Positions 17,176 through 26,742 of a stretch of DNA of 64,000 nucleotides are shown piece after piece. The notes below the pieces were generated by a model. That model made no database searches. It was not told where the DNA came from and worked only from the letters and a program-made list of their open reading frames with translations. The stretch lies in the NCBI GenBank assembly GCA_947501555.1, contig CANMWG010000001.1, forward strand, positions 1,612,001 through 1,676,000, read 5' to 3'. The position numbers and the translations under genes are program-made. Positions within the stretch are counted from its first letter, which is position 1, and each line of letters starts with the position of its first letter. This DNA is from an uncultured Paracoccaceae bacterium (GTDB lineage Bacteria; Pseudomonadota; Alphaproteobacteria; Rhodobacterales; Rhodobacteraceae).

Positions 17176-18936
17176 ATGACACAGACACAAGATCATGCGT
17201 TTCTCGGGGTTGCGACGTCCAGCACAGGGCGCCGCTGGATTGGACCATCGGTCGAGGAAGACCGCCTTTCCGAAGCCATGGCCCAAGCCACTGACATGCC
17301 CATCCCTCTGTGCCGCACGTTGGTCAAGCGGGGCGTTGAGACTGACGCAGTCACCAGTTTTCTGGCCCCTACACTGCGCGACTTGCTCCCCGACCCGCAC
17401 GATCTGCGCGACATGGAAAAAGCAGCCAAGCGCTTCCTCAAGTCTGTCGCTACCGGTGAAAAAATTGCGGTTTTTGCCGACTATGACGTTGACGGTGGAA
17501 CCTCTGCAGCACTGTTGATCACATGGCTGCGCGACATGGGGCTGTCTGCGACACTCTACATTCCAGACCGGATTGACGAAGGCTACGGCCCAAACGACGA
17601 AGCCATGGCAATGCTCGCCGCTGATCACGACCTGATCATCTGCGTTGATTGCGGAACGCTGTCACATGGACCTATCGCAGCGGCTAAAGGGGCGGATGTA
17701 CTCGTGCTCGACCACCATTTAGGCGGCGAAACCCTGCCCCCTGCCCTCGCTATTGTGAACCCGAACAGGCAGGACGAAGATGGTGCACTCGGGCATCTAT
17801 GTGCGGCGGGCGTAGTGTTCTTGATGCTGGTTGAAGCGAACCGGCAGCTGCGCACGCAAGACACCAAGGGCCCGGATCTGATGGCCATGCTCGACCTCGT
17901 CGCACTCGCCACAGTTGCCGATGTCGCCCCACTTACAGGTGTGAACCGGGCCTTTGTCCGTCAGGGGCTGGCCGTTATGGCCCGCAGGCAACGGATCGGC
18001 GTGACCGCTTTGGCGGATGTGGCCGGGTTGGATCAGACGCCAAACAGCTATCACCTTGGCTTTCTTCTTGGGCCACGGGTGAATGCCGGCGGGCGGATTG
18101 GCAAGGCGGACCTTGGCGCGCGGCTTTTGTCAACAAACGACCGGCACGAGGCACAAGCTTTGGCTGAGAAGTTGGACCAGCTGAACACCGAGCGGCGCGA
18201 AGTCGAAGCCCAAGTGCGTGATCTGGCCTTGGAACAGGCGACCGAACGGGGTGTCGACGGACCGCTGGTCTGGGCGGCCGGTGAAGGCTGGCACCCTGGT
18301 GTTGTGGGCATTGTCGCGGCCCGGCTGAAAGAGGCCACAAACCGGCCGGCTGTCGTGATTGGGCTAGAGGGAGGTGAGGGTAAGGGATCGGGCCGCTCTG
18401 TCTCGGGCATCGATCTGGGCGCTTCGATCCAACGGGTAGCCAGCGAAGGGCTGTTGATCAAAGGCGGCGGGCACAAGATGGCCGCGGGGCTGACAGTTAA
18501 GCGTGACCAACTTGAGGCAGCGATGGCCCGCCTTGGCGCGTTACTGGCCAAGCAAGGGGCGGCTGATATGGGCCCTGCCGACCTGCGCATCGACAGTCTG
18601 TTGATGCCTGGTGCCGCAACAATTGAGCTGGTCCACCAAATGGAAGAGGCCGGGCCCTTTGGGGCGGGTGCCCCTGCCCCACGGTTCGCCTTTCCAGACG
18701 TGCAAATCCTTTTTGCAAAACAGGTCGGTGCAAACCATTTGAAGATCAGCTTTGGGGACGGGATGGGCGCCCGGATCGACGCGATCAGTTTTGGCGCGAT
18801 GGACGGACCGATTGGCCCAATGCTGATGAAACACAACGGAGCGCGGTTCCATTTAGCAGGGCGATTGGAAATCAACACCTGGCAAGGACAGCAATCGGTC
18901 CAATTGCGCCTGGAAGATGCCGCACCCGCGCATTGA
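17176..18936 (+). CDS. recJ: Single-stranded-DNA-specific exonuclease RecJ
   Basis: RecJ is the 5'-3' ssDNA exonuclease of recombination and mismatch repair. The 586-residue protein has the DHH-family motifs: IAVFADYDVDGGTSAALL (motif I), LIICVDCGT (II), VLVLDHHLGGE (III), and the DHHA1 GKGSGRSVSGIDLG and IKGGGHKMAAGLTV segments. It is a normal length. I chose the ATG at 17176 rather than the in-frame GTG at 17164, since MTQTQDHAFLGV is the usual N-terminus. tRNA-Glu lies 75 bp downstream. Confidence 0.95.
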   Translation: MTQTQDHAFLGVATSSTGRRWIGPSVEEDRLSEAMAQATDMPIPLCRTLVKRGVETDAVTSFLAPTLRDLLPDPHDLRDMEKAAKRFLKSVATGEKIAVFADYDVDGGTSAALLITWLRDMGLSATLYIPDRIDEGYGPNDEAMAMLAADHDLIICVDCGTLSHGPIAAAKGADVLVLDHHLGGETLPPALAIVNPNRQDEDGALGHLCAAGVVFLMLVEANRQLRTQDTKGPDLMAMLDLVALATVADVAPLTGVNRAFVRQGLAVMARRQRIGVTALADVAGLDQTPNSYHLGFLLGPRVNAGGRIGKADLGARLLSTNDRHEAQALAEKLDQLNTERREVEAQVRDLALEQATERGVDGPLVWAAGEGWHPGVVGIVAARLKEATNRPAVVIGLEGGEGKGSGRSVSGIDLGASIQRVASEGLLIKGGGHKMAAGLTVKRDQLEAAMARLGALLAKQGAADMGPADLRIDSLLMPGAATIELVHQMEEAGPFGAGAPAPRFAFPDVQILFAKQVGANHLKISFGDGMGARIDAISFGAMDGPIGPMLMKHNGARFHLAGRLEINTWQGQQSVQLRLEDAAPAH

Positions 18937-19011
18937 AAAAACCGATCAAAAAAGCGCAAAAACCCTCTTGCGCAAACCCCGCGGTTTCCCTAAAAGCGGC
19001 GCACCAACTGC

Positions 19012-19086
19012 GGTCCCTTCGTCTATCGGTTAGGACGCCAGGTTTTCAACCTGGAAAGAGGGGTTCGATTCCCCTAGGGACTGCCA
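19012..19086 (+). tRNA. tRNA-Glu (UUC)
   Basis: A complete cloverleaf: acceptor GGTCCCT pairs with AGGGACT (a G-U at the first pair), the anticodon stem CCAGG/CCTGG holds loop TTTTCAA with anticodon TTC, and the T arm is GGGGTTCGATTCCCC. The discriminator G and CCA are encoded. Accessory sequence with an IS66 remnant begins directly after it, so it may have served as an integration site. Confidence 0.96.
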
Positions 19087-19334
19087 TTGGTTTACCGTAA
19101 ATTACTGTAATCATTAGACTATCCTGATTGGCATTATGTTTGCTGGGTCAATTGCTGGGCCACTTCGTGTTTTTTCTGAGCATTTTGCCCTCACCCGCCT
19201 TGAACAGCTTGTCTCGCTTTACAACGAATTCTTAACCATTCGTTGCAATCCTGTTTTTGTCTATGACTGGCTGCTGCAATCGCTGCATTCGCTGCAGACC
19301 CTTGATCTTCACGAGACCGGGAGGGCGGCATCTG

Positions 19335-19495
19335 TCCGATGAAGGGCCTTTGCAGCCATCATCTATACTTTGATTGAAACCGCCAAGCTGAACAGGGTCG
19401 ATCCGCAAGCATGACTTACCGACACCCTCAACCGCATCGCCGACCACCAGATCAACAGGATTGATGAGCTGCTCCCGTGGAACTATGAGGGATGA
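19335..19495 (+). pseudogene. IS66-family transposase (TnpC) C-terminal remnant
   Basis: Reading frames joined by one frameshift near 19346 give SDEG, then AAIIYTLIETAKLN, VDPQA, a TGA where Trp is expected, LTDTLNRIADHQINRIDELLPWNYEG and a stop at 19493. This is the characteristic C-terminus of IS66 transposases. The frameshift, the in-frame stop and the absence of the upstream domain show it is dead. No insertion-sequence ends were found. It sits 250 bp after tRNA-Glu and marks a site of past mobile-element activity. Confidence 0.82.
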
Positions 19496-19525
19496 AAGGG
19501 GCGCTTGCCAGAAAAGGTGGTTGGC

Positions 19526-20125
19526 ATGAGATTGATACGAAAAATTGCTATGGTGCTTGGCTTTGCCGCCTATGCGACATCAGCACATGCTTGTTTTGCC
19601 AATCTCGGATACACAGACCTACATGATGCCTTAGAGGCTGACGCAGTTGTTCATGCAAGGCTGCAGGGTATCGAATTTCTTGAATTGAGCGAAGTCAGAC
19701 GTCACCCAATGCTGGCGCTCGTCAAGTTGCGGACACTTGATGTATTGCACGGTGCGCTTCCTGAAAATTACGTCTCAGCAGGGCCTACGTTCGATGCGTT
19801 GGTACTTGTTGATCGGGCGGAAAATTATCTGCGTGGTTTGGAGAATAATGTCAGTGTTGTTGTCGCTCTTCATGACGGTCGCGGCACGGTGTGGCGTGAT
19901 GGTGTTATCGGCAATCCTAATTTTCCAATCGACCCGAGCCTGCTTCCGGATGACCCAGAGAATATGCTTCGGATCTCCCACGACATTTGCGGCGCTCTTT
20001 GGCTATTCGAGCAACAAAGCCCAATTGGACGCGCGTTGCTTCAGATATTTGACGGCGAAGGTGACCGTGATGCGGAAATCGATGTTTTTGCGAGATACCT
20101 AAACATGAATGGTTCTAACGACTAG
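19526..20125 (+). CDS. Secreted protein of unknown function
   Basis: The 199-residue product starts MRLIRKIAMVLGFAAYATSAHACF, a good Sec signal peptide cleaved after AHA. An AAAGGTGG ribosome site precedes the ATG at 19526; an in-frame TTG at 19505 is less likely. The mature protein has no recognised domain. Noticeable segments are LVKLRTLDVLHGALPENYVSAGP and VVALHDGRGTVWRDG, which suggest a beta-rich fold. It stands alone between the IS66 remnant and a gene-free region. Confidence 0.65.
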   Translation: MRLIRKIAMVLGFAAYATSAHACFANLGYTDLHDALEADAVVHARLQGIEFLELSEVRRHPMLALVKLRTLDVLHGALPENYVSAGPTFDALVLVDRAENYLRGLENNVSVVVALHDGRGTVWRDGVIGNPNFPIDPSLLPDDPENMLRISHDICGALWLFEQQSPIGRALLQIFDGEGDRDAEIDVFARYLNMNGSND

Positions 20126-20667
20126 ATCAGCAAAAGAACAAATCGTCAGTGCGGGTTTACCAAACGCTTACCCAACACGCGCCGTTAGGTCGGGTTTACC
20201 GAACGTTTACGATGTTCATACTTTGTTAACCAATCTAGGACCTAATTTCTGTAGGTCGGCGCCAATCGGTAACCCCTCCTCGATTGGTGCTCTGACCGCG
20301 CGCACAGTTTCTCATCCGCTGTGCGGCGCTTTGCTGCCACGGCTTCATAGTAGGTCAGGGCCGTGGCAGCCCCCAAATATCTCGCTTTGGCACTTGCGCT
20401 TGCTTGTTGCACCCCTACGTGCGTCCCGCTATTTCCCGTTAAGAAGCGGCTGATGATGGCTAAAATCTTAACCTAACGCCGTCCAGATCCGGCATTCCTC
20501 TTATCCCAACCAAACGTTGTGACAGGGTTTTTTTGAGATATTGCGCACAGGACCGTCTCAGTTGAAAAGCAAATGACAACTCTTGTTCAAACCTGCCTTA
20601 TTATGGCTGCAAATTTGGCGTCAAATTCTCTTTGATACTTGGGTACCTACACGCGATACACGACACC
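20126..20667. other. Gene-free region upstream of the SWIM-MoxR-VWA operon
   Basis: No gene is supported in these 540 bases. It holds two 20-bp direct repeats (20152-20171 and 20191-20210), an inverted repeat CCAATCG/CGATTGG (20262-20287), and a perfect 11-bp inverted repeat GCTGCCACGGC/GCCGTGGCAGC (20333-20343 and 20360-20370). The promoter of the downstream operon should be here. Confidence 0.6.
20152..20210. promoter_or_regulatory. Two 20-bp direct repeats, possible operator pair
   Basis: CGGGTTTACCAAACGCTTAC at 20152 and CGGGTTTACCGAACGTTTAC at 20191 differ at only two positions, and their starts are 39 bases apart. Each contains a GTTTAC half-site. They lie in the gene-free region before the SWIM-MoxR-VWA operon and could be regulator sites; no regulator gene is adjacent. 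Confidence 0.45.
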
Positions 20668-22044
20668 ATGACAATCTCTTCAGAAACGGTAGCAGCTCTC
20701 GCCCCAGATCAGGCTTCATTGAAAGCTGCTTCGAAGTTGATGAAAGCTGCCAAATGGCCTGTCCGGAGGATGAATGAGACCTCGCACCTGGTTTGGGGTG
20801 AATGCCAGGGATCGGGGGCTAATCCTTATCTCACGGTATTTGATCTGTCTGATCACGGGTATAAATGTACATGTCCCTCACGAAAGTTCCCGTGCAAACA
20901 TTCTTTGGCATTGATGTGGATGTATGCCGAAAGCCCAACCGAATTTGAGACAGCCGCAGATATTCCGCAGTGGGTGACGGATTGGCTGGGACGCCGCCGA
21001 AAGACGCCAGGCAACAAGGCGGAAAAGCCGTCTACGCAGGGCAAAGATCTGTCCCTTGCCCGGGCAGAAGAGCCGGAAAAACCCGAAGATCCCAAGGCCA
21101 TAGCCCGCAAAGAGGCCGCCGTTCAAAAGCGCGCCGCCGACACGCAAACCGCTATTTTGGGCGCGATCGATGACTTGGAAACCTGGATCGAAGATCAGTT
21201 ACGTACCGGCGTGGGTGCATTGATGAATGATCTCCCTGGTCGTTGCCGGGCGATTGCAGCGCGGATGGTGGATGGTAAGGCCGCTGGGCTGGCTGGCAGG
21301 CTAGACGAAATGCCCGGGCAAATTTTATCGCTTCCCGGCGAAGAGCGGCTGGATGCGCTAACCGCCGGCCTGAGCAAACTTATCATTCTGGCCCGCGCTT
21401 ATCGTATTGACCCCAAGTCACCGGAAATCCGACGCGCGATTGCCACGTCCGAAACCGCCGAAGCGGTTTTGCAGAACCCGGATGCCCCCCGTTACAAAAG
21501 CACGTGGGAGGTCGTCGGAGAGCGGATTACCACCCGCAGGGATGATCTGGTCAGTCAATCCACCTGGCTTTTGAACCTTGGCACAACAGGACCGCAATTT
21601 GCCCTTTTACTGGATTTTTTTCCTGTGTCGCTTGGAAGGCGCTCAGGTGCCTTCACCAGTGGCGAACAGTTCACCGCAGAGTTGGTGTTTTACCCCGGCA
21701 ACGCACCGATGCGCGCTTTGATCAATGAACGCACTGCTTGCGATACCGTCGCGTGGCCTCAGGCCGATACAACCCCCTTGGCAGATGCCGCGCGGTTTGA
21801 AACGCGTGCCCCATGGAACGATATGGCGCCTGTGTTGTTGCCCACAGGCCGTGTAGGGCTGTCAAGCAAAGGCACCGCTTGGTGGATAGAAGCAGAAGGC
21901 GACCTAGTGTTACCGATTGATCAGATACCGCCTGACGCTGTGACTGGTATGGTTTTGGACAAAACAGCCGCAATTTGGAATGGCACACGTCTTTCGATTT
22001 TGTCCGCGCAAACCAAATGGGGCCGGGTGGGATTGGATGCATAA
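20668..22044 (+). CDS. SWIM zinc-finger protein (first gene of MoxR-VWA operon)
   Basis: This 458-residue protein contains a SWIM zinc finger near residues 63-80 (YKCTCPSRKFPCKHSLALM, the CxC-xn-CxH pattern), a fold usually used for nucleic-acid or protein binding. After an Ala/Lys/Glu-rich linker (residues 115-165) the C-terminal 290 residues are of unknown fold. I chose the ATG at 20668 (MTISSETVAALAPDQASL); an in-frame TTG lies 36 bases upstream. It overlaps the DUF5691 gene by eight bases. Proteins of this kind occur with DUF5691, MoxR, DUF5682 and VWA partners. Confidence 0.85.
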   Translation: MTISSETVAALAPDQASLKAASKLMKAAKWPVRRMNETSHLVWGECQGSGANPYLTVFDLSDHGYKCTCPSRKFPCKHSLALMWMYAESPTEFETAADIPQWVTDWLGRRRKTPGNKAEKPSTQGKDLSLARAEEPEKPEDPKAIARKEAAVQKRAADTQTAILGAIDDLETWIEDQLRTGVGALMNDLPGRCRAIAARMVDGKAAGLAGRLDEMPGQILSLPGEERLDALTAGLSKLIILARAYRIDPKSPEIRRAIATSETAEAVLQNPDAPRYKSTWEVVGERITTRRDDLVSQSTWLLNLGTTGPQFALLLDFFPVSLGRRSGAFTSGEQFTAELVFYPGNAPMRALINERTACDTVAWPQADTTPLADAARFETRAPWNDMAPVLLPTGRVGLSSKGTAWWIEAEGDLVLPIDQIPPDAVTGMVLDKTAAIWNGTRLSILSAQTKWGRVGLDA

Positions 22045-23392
22045 GACCCTTGACGACATCAATGCCCTGAAAGCCCGCTGGATGACTGGCAGCGGGAACG
22101 AAAAAGCATGTCCGCAAGAATGGGAAGGCTTAGACGAACTTTCGCTTCTGGCTTTGGCCGGGCAGTTTTCACGCATTGCAACGCGACCGGTATCACCGGG
22201 TGATCTGCAGGTGCGTCCGGACATTCCCTCCCTTCCACTGCCCACAATGCCCCCGGAATTACGCCCGCAATTTCGGCGTATCCTCAGTGGCAAACTGACC
22301 AGTCCAGAGCAGGTGGTCAGTCTAATCACGGCACGGGGATATTGCGTCAATCCAATTGACTGGATGCCAAAGCGATCCGACGTTGATCTTCCACGTGTCT
22401 ATGATAGCTGGCGGGATTGGCTGGATGGCAATACCGTTGATGCGGCGCATGATGTGCTGAGCGCCGAGACATGGGATAGCTTCCCAGCCCATTCGCGCTA
22501 CAGCGAGCTGACGGTAATGCATGGCGCCCATTCAGACGCCGCGCGCGGCCTAATTGTAAAGGTTGCCCCGTCACTGCCAGCAGAGCAACGATTGCGGATG
22601 CTTGAATGCTTGCGAAGCGGGCTTTCAGAGGCTGACAAACCCCTTTTAGAAACATTTTCTGGTGATCGGTCCTCAAAAGTTCAGGCGTTCGTCAAATTGC
22701 AATTGGCCCGGCTTGGCCACAACGCGGTATCCGATCGCGAAGCATCGGCCGAATTAACTGATTTCATCGAGCTCCAGCGAGCAGGGATGCTGTCGCGACG
22801 CAAGGTGGTAAGGGCACGTAAGCTAAAGAACGATGCGCAACGCAAACGACGTAAAGCCGTCTTGGGGCGAATGTCGTTGCAAGGGATTTCAGATATGCTG
22901 GATCTGGACGCAAATGACATCGTTGAGATGTGGGACTTTGGCGGTGCAACTGATGAGATTGCAGAGGTGATTGCCACTTCAGGAACCGATGATCAGGTAG
23001 ACCGCTTTGCAGAACGGCTTGTTGAACATGATACCACGGTATCTCAGTCTTTCATTGACCGGATATCACCCGCACAGCAAAGGGTCTTGGGCTTGCGTGT
23101 CATGATGAAAGATGACTGGCGATTGGCCCAAACCATGCCGTGGTTCACGGATCCAGATGGGTCTGTCCCCCTGCCCCAAGCCGACAAATGCGACGCCTTG
23201 ACCGAATTGATCGCCTTGGCGGTACAGACCGAAAAACCGGCACAAGAACAAGCCGTTGCAGCGGCTTTGAACTTTCTAGGTCTCATTGCAGCGCGCGAAG
23301 CGGCTGCGTCTTTGGTTGAACGTTTGACTGCCGCAGGCGTCATGACAGTCGACCACCGTCTTACCCTTTTGCGCCTCAATGCCGCGCTCTGA
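22037..23392 (+). CDS. DUF5691 family protein
   Basis: This 451-residue protein of unknown function fits the DUF5691 family by its context and by the segment PELRPQFRRIL ... LITARGYCVNPIDWMP ... WDSFPAHSRYSELTVMHGAHSDAARGL. It is largely helical, with HEAT-like stretches, suggesting a scaffold or substrate-adaptor role. It starts inside the SWIM gene's last codons (ATG at 22037) and ends 12 bases before the MoxR ATPase. No catalytic motif is visible. Confidence 0.75.
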   Translation: MHKTLDDINALKARWMTGSGNEKACPQEWEGLDELSLLALAGQFSRIATRPVSPGDLQVRPDIPSLPLPTMPPELRPQFRRILSGKLTSPEQVVSLITARGYCVNPIDWMPKRSDVDLPRVYDSWRDWLDGNTVDAAHDVLSAETWDSFPAHSRYSELTVMHGAHSDAARGLIVKVAPSLPAEQRLRMLECLRSGLSEADKPLLETFSGDRSSKVQAFVKLQLARLGHNAVSDREASAELTDFIELQRAGMLSRRKVVRARKLKNDAQRKRRKAVLGRMSLQGISDMLDLDANDIVEMWDFGGATDEIAEVIATSGTDDQVDRFAERLVEHDTTVSQSFIDRISPAQQRVLGLRVMMKDDWRLAQTMPWFTDPDGSVPLPQADKCDALTELIALAVQTEKPAQEQAVAAALNFLGLIAAREAAASLVERLTAAGVMTVDHRLTLLRLNAAL

Positions 23393-23404
23393 CTGGAGAA
23401 CACT

Positions 23405-24484
23405 ATGTCTGACAAGCTTCGATTGCCCGTTGAAGAAACCTATGCCGCTGAACTGGCAGCGTTGAAGGCAAGCGATGATGGCGCGAAACCCGTGGGTTGG
23501 GCGATGTCTCCACAGTCTGTTGTCACCTACTTGCTGGGCGGTAAGGCCAAAGACGGAACCGAAATTTCCGCAAAATATGTCGGCAAACGTCGGCTGATCG
23601 AAACAGCCGTGGCAACCTTGGCCACAGACCGTGCCCTGTTGCTGTTGGGGGTTCCCGGAACGGCGAAATCCTGGGTTTCTGAACATATTGCGGCAGCCGT
23701 TTCGGGTGACTCAACCATGGTTATTCAATGCACGGCGGGAACCGATGAAAATCAAGTACGGTATTCGTGGAACTACGCCGAACTTCTGGCCAAAGGTCCC
23801 AGCCGCGAGGCTTTGGTACCTACGCCATTGTTCCGCGCAATGGAAATGGGCAAGACCTGCCGCCTTGAAGAACTCACACGCATGGGATCGGACGTGCAGG
23901 ACACGTTGATCACGGTCTTATCCGAAAAGATGCTGCCAATCCCAGAGCTGAATGACGCGGTTTATGCCTCGCGTGGATTTAATGTGATCGCAACGGCCAA
24001 TGACCGTGACAAAGGCGTCAATGACCTCTCTGCCGCTTTGAAACGTCGTTTCAATGTTGTCGTTCTGCCGCTGCCTGATGACATGGATGAAGAAATTGCC
24101 ATCGTCACAAAACGGGTCGGTGAAATGGCTGACACGCTGGCTTTGCCAGCCCCAAAGAACGTCCAACAAGAAGTGGCCCGCGTTTTGTCCATTTTCCGCG
24201 AATTGCGGCAGGGCGAAACATTGGACGGGAAGACGACACTCAAATCACCGTCTTCAACACTGTCCACAGCCGAAGCAATTGCTGTGATGGTCGGCGGGCT
24301 GTCCCATGCCACTTTCTTTGCCAAAGGTGATCTTTCCGCCGAAGGGCTTGGCCCAACCGTTTTGGGCGCAATTGTCAAAGACCCTGTTCAAGATAAGGCT
24401 ATTCTTGAAGAATATCTTGAGACCGTCCTGAAAAGCCGTCGCGATTATTCCGACTATTACAGCGTTTTGACCGAATTGCTCTGA
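23405..24484 (+). CDS. MoxR-type AAA+ ATPase
   Basis: This 359-residue AAA+ ATPase has Walker A LLLLGVPGTAKSWVSE (near residue 77), a Walker B-like ACRLEELTRMGSDVQDTL region, sensor-1 FNVIATANDRDKGVNDLSAALKRRF and the C-terminal helical lid. MoxR ATPases act with VWA-domain partners as chaperones that remodel or load cofactors into protein complexes. A GGAGAACACT site precedes its ATG. Its TGA overlaps the next gene (CTGATGG). The VWA partner is two genes downstream. Confidence 0.9.
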   Translation: MSDKLRLPVEETYAAELAALKASDDGAKPVGWAMSPQSVVTYLLGGKAKDGTEISAKYVGKRRLIETAVATLATDRALLLLGVPGTAKSWVSEHIAAAVSGDSTMVIQCTAGTDENQVRYSWNYAELLAKGPSREALVPTPLFRAMEMGKTCRLEELTRMGSDVQDTLITVLSEKMLPIPELNDAVYASRGFNVIATANDRDKGVNDLSAALKRRFNVVVLPLPDDMDEEIAIVTKRVGEMADTLALPAPKNVQQEVARVLSIFRELRQGETLDGKTTLKSPSSTLSTAEAIAVMVGGLSHATFFAKGDLSAEGLGPTVLGAIVKDPVQDKAILEEYLETVLKSRRDYSDYYSVLTELL

Positions 24485-26742
24485 TGGTTGCTGATGTCAC
24501 ATATCTGGGAATTCGACACCACGGCCCAGGTTCGGCGCGACGGGTCGTGGAAGCCCTTGATGCCCTGCAACCCGTTGAGGTGCTGATTGAAGGGCCCATT
24601 GATCTGTCGGATCAATTGCCGCTTCTGGCGGATGACGCGATGCTGCCCCCTGTTGCGCAATTGGCCTATCCCAAAGATGCACCACATCAAGCGTTCTTTT
24701 GGCCCTTTGCTGTCTTTTCACCAGAGTATCAGGCGGTGAAATGGGCTCTCGCTGCGGATGTCGCAGTGCGGTATATCGACCTTCCGGTTGCTTGGCGGCT
24801 TCCGGACGCAGAAGCTGAAGCAGAAACCACTTCAATCATCGACCAGGAAGCATATCGCGAACCACCACAAGATGACATGCCTGGGCAAAACATCCGACAG
24901 GACCCTATTGGTGCATTGGCCCATGCCGCTGGCTATGAAGATGGCGAAAGTTGGTGGCGTGATGTGATCGAAGAAAACCCCGACCCTGGGCCGGTGTTTG
25001 CCGCAGTCACAGATGCGATGACTGCACTGCGCGAACAAGAGGGCGGACTGGACAGGATTGAAGCTGCCCGCGAAGCACATATGCGTCTTGAAATAGCGAA
25101 GTCGGCCAAGACCGCAGAGGGACCTATTGCCGTGGTATGCGGGGCTTTTCATGTTCCCGCACTGAAGGCCAAGCATACTGCAAAGGATGATCGCGCTCTG
25201 CTAAAAGGCGCGCCCAAGGTCAAGATCATGGCAACATGGGCACCTTGGACCTCTCCACGCTTAGCCTTCACAAGCGGGTACGGGGCCGGGGTCGCAGCCC
25301 CGGGATGGTGCAAACATCTTTGGGAAAACCCAGGATCAGATCAGGCCAGCATTTGGGTGGCCCGTATTGCCCGCACATTGCGCAAAGAAGGCCAAGTCGT
25401 CTCAACGGCATCGCTGATCGAAACGGAACGATTGGCGAAAACGCTCGCGGCGGTGCGTGGTCGCCCACGGCCCGGATTTGAAGAACTGCGCGACGCGACG
25501 ATTTCATGCCTTTGCTATGGTGACCCAATTCTATGGCATTTGATCGAAAGCAAACTGATCCTGGGTAATGAGGTCGGCTGCATTCCAGAAAATGTCCCGG
25601 CCGCCCCGCTGTTAGAGGATTTGCAAAAGCAACAGAAAAAAGCACGGCTTAAGCCCGAAGCGCTTGAACGAGACCTGTCTTTGGACCTGCGGACAGAGAG
25701 CGGGTTATTTCGGTCAACGCTTCTACATCGGCTGCTTGCCTTGAACGTGCCTTGGGGCAAGTTGGCGGATGCGGGGCGCAGCCGAGGCACCTTCCGCGAG
25801 AAATGGAAGCTGCAATGGCAGCCCGAATTTGCGGTGCAACTGGTCGAAAACCTTGTCTACGGAACCAGTATTGAGAACGCGGCATCCGGTCGACTGACAG
25901 CAAACCTTAGTGAGGCACAGACTTTGCCCGCGCTTGCAGATCTTGTTTTCGCAGCGTTGACAGCGCAGTTACCACTTGCCGCGCAATCTGGCATTGATCG
26001 ATTGGGCGAACGCGCGGCCCAAACGAACGACTGCCGCGAATTACTTGGATCGTTGCGCCCAATGGTTGACATCATAAGGTACGGCAAGGCGCGCAAGACT
26101 GACACCGCAAAATTTGGGACCCTTTTTGAACGGATTGCCACGCAAGGCGCTGTCCAGTTGCATTATGCGGCCCGCAACCTTGATGCAGAGGCATCACGTG
26201 CCTTCTCGAAAATACTAGCCGATGCAGATGGCGCTATCCGGCTTGCGGATATGAACGCCGATCTGACAGACACATGGGTCAGCGCGTTGCGCAAAGTCAC
26301 CTATGACGAACAAGCCGCAAGACTTGTGATGGGATCGGCAAGCCGGCTGTTGTACCAAGCAGAGGCAATGAGTCCCGAAGCAGCAACGCTTCTGTTGGAA
26401 CGAATGTTGTCACCGGGCACCGCCGTTGCAGATGCTGCCGCGTTTTTTGAAGGGTTTTTTGAAGGTGCGGGGCAACGCCTGCTTTATGATGAGGCCTTGC
26501 GAGACTGTGTGAATGATTGGCTTGTCTCACTTGATGATGACACCTTTATGGAACACTTACCCTTGTTTCGTCGTGTGCTGTCTGCCCTCGACAAAACCGA
26601 AAAAAAGCGTTTGCTGGACGTGCTGTTTGGGCGTCGTTCGTCAGGAACCGGGCGGGTTTTGTCAGAACATGCGGACGCGCTATGGCCTGATCATTTTGAG
26701 GCCCTCAAAGAAATCCTGATTAAGGGTGCGCGAAATGGATGA
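24484..26742 (+). CDS. DUF5682 family protein
   Basis: This 752-residue protein is the largest of the operon. The N-terminal third has GIRHHGPGSARRV, VLIEGPIDLSD and later VVCGAFHVPAL, conserved His/Glu-containing motifs resembling those of TraB/TIKI-like hydrolases. That similarity is only by eye. The rest is helical with no known domain. It matches the DUF5682 family, whose members sit beside MoxR and VWA genes. It is coupled to the MoxR gene by a one-base overlap, and its end overlaps the VWA gene by eight bases. Confidence 0.78.
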   Translation: MVADVTYLGIRHHGPGSARRVVEALDALQPVEVLIEGPIDLSDQLPLLADDAMLPPVAQLAYPKDAPHQAFFWPFAVFSPEYQAVKWALAADVAVRYIDLPVAWRLPDAEAEAETTSIIDQEAYREPPQDDMPGQNIRQDPIGALAHAAGYEDGESWWRDVIEENPDPGPVFAAVTDAMTALREQEGGLDRIEAAREAHMRLEIAKSAKTAEGPIAVVCGAFHVPALKAKHTAKDDRALLKGAPKVKIMATWAPWTSPRLAFTSGYGAGVAAPGWCKHLWENPGSDQASIWVARIARTLRKEGQVVSTASLIETERLAKTLAAVRGRPRPGFEELRDATISCLCYGDPILWHLIESKLILGNEVGCIPENVPAAPLLEDLQKQQKKARLKPEALERDLSLDLRTESGLFRSTLLHRLLALNVPWGKLADAGRSRGTFREKWKLQWQPEFAVQLVENLVYGTSIENAASGRLTANLSEAQTLPALADLVFAALTAQLPLAAQSGIDRLGERAAQTNDCRELLGSLRPMVDIIRYGKARKTDTAKFGTLFERIATQGAVQLHYAARNLDAEASRAFSKILADADGAIRLADMNADLTDTWVSALRKVTYDEQAARLVMGSASRLLYQAEAMSPEAATLLLERMLSPGTAVADAAAFFEGFFEGAGQRLLYDEALRDCVNDWLVSLDDDTFMEHLPLFRRVLSALDKTEKKRLLDVLFGRRSSGTGRVLSEHADALWPDHFEALKEILIKGARNG

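Noticed and set aside
19012..19086. An integrative element using tRNA-Glu as attachment site.
   Set aside because: No integrase gene and no second copy of the tRNA 3' end were found in the window; only the IS66 scar supports mobility.
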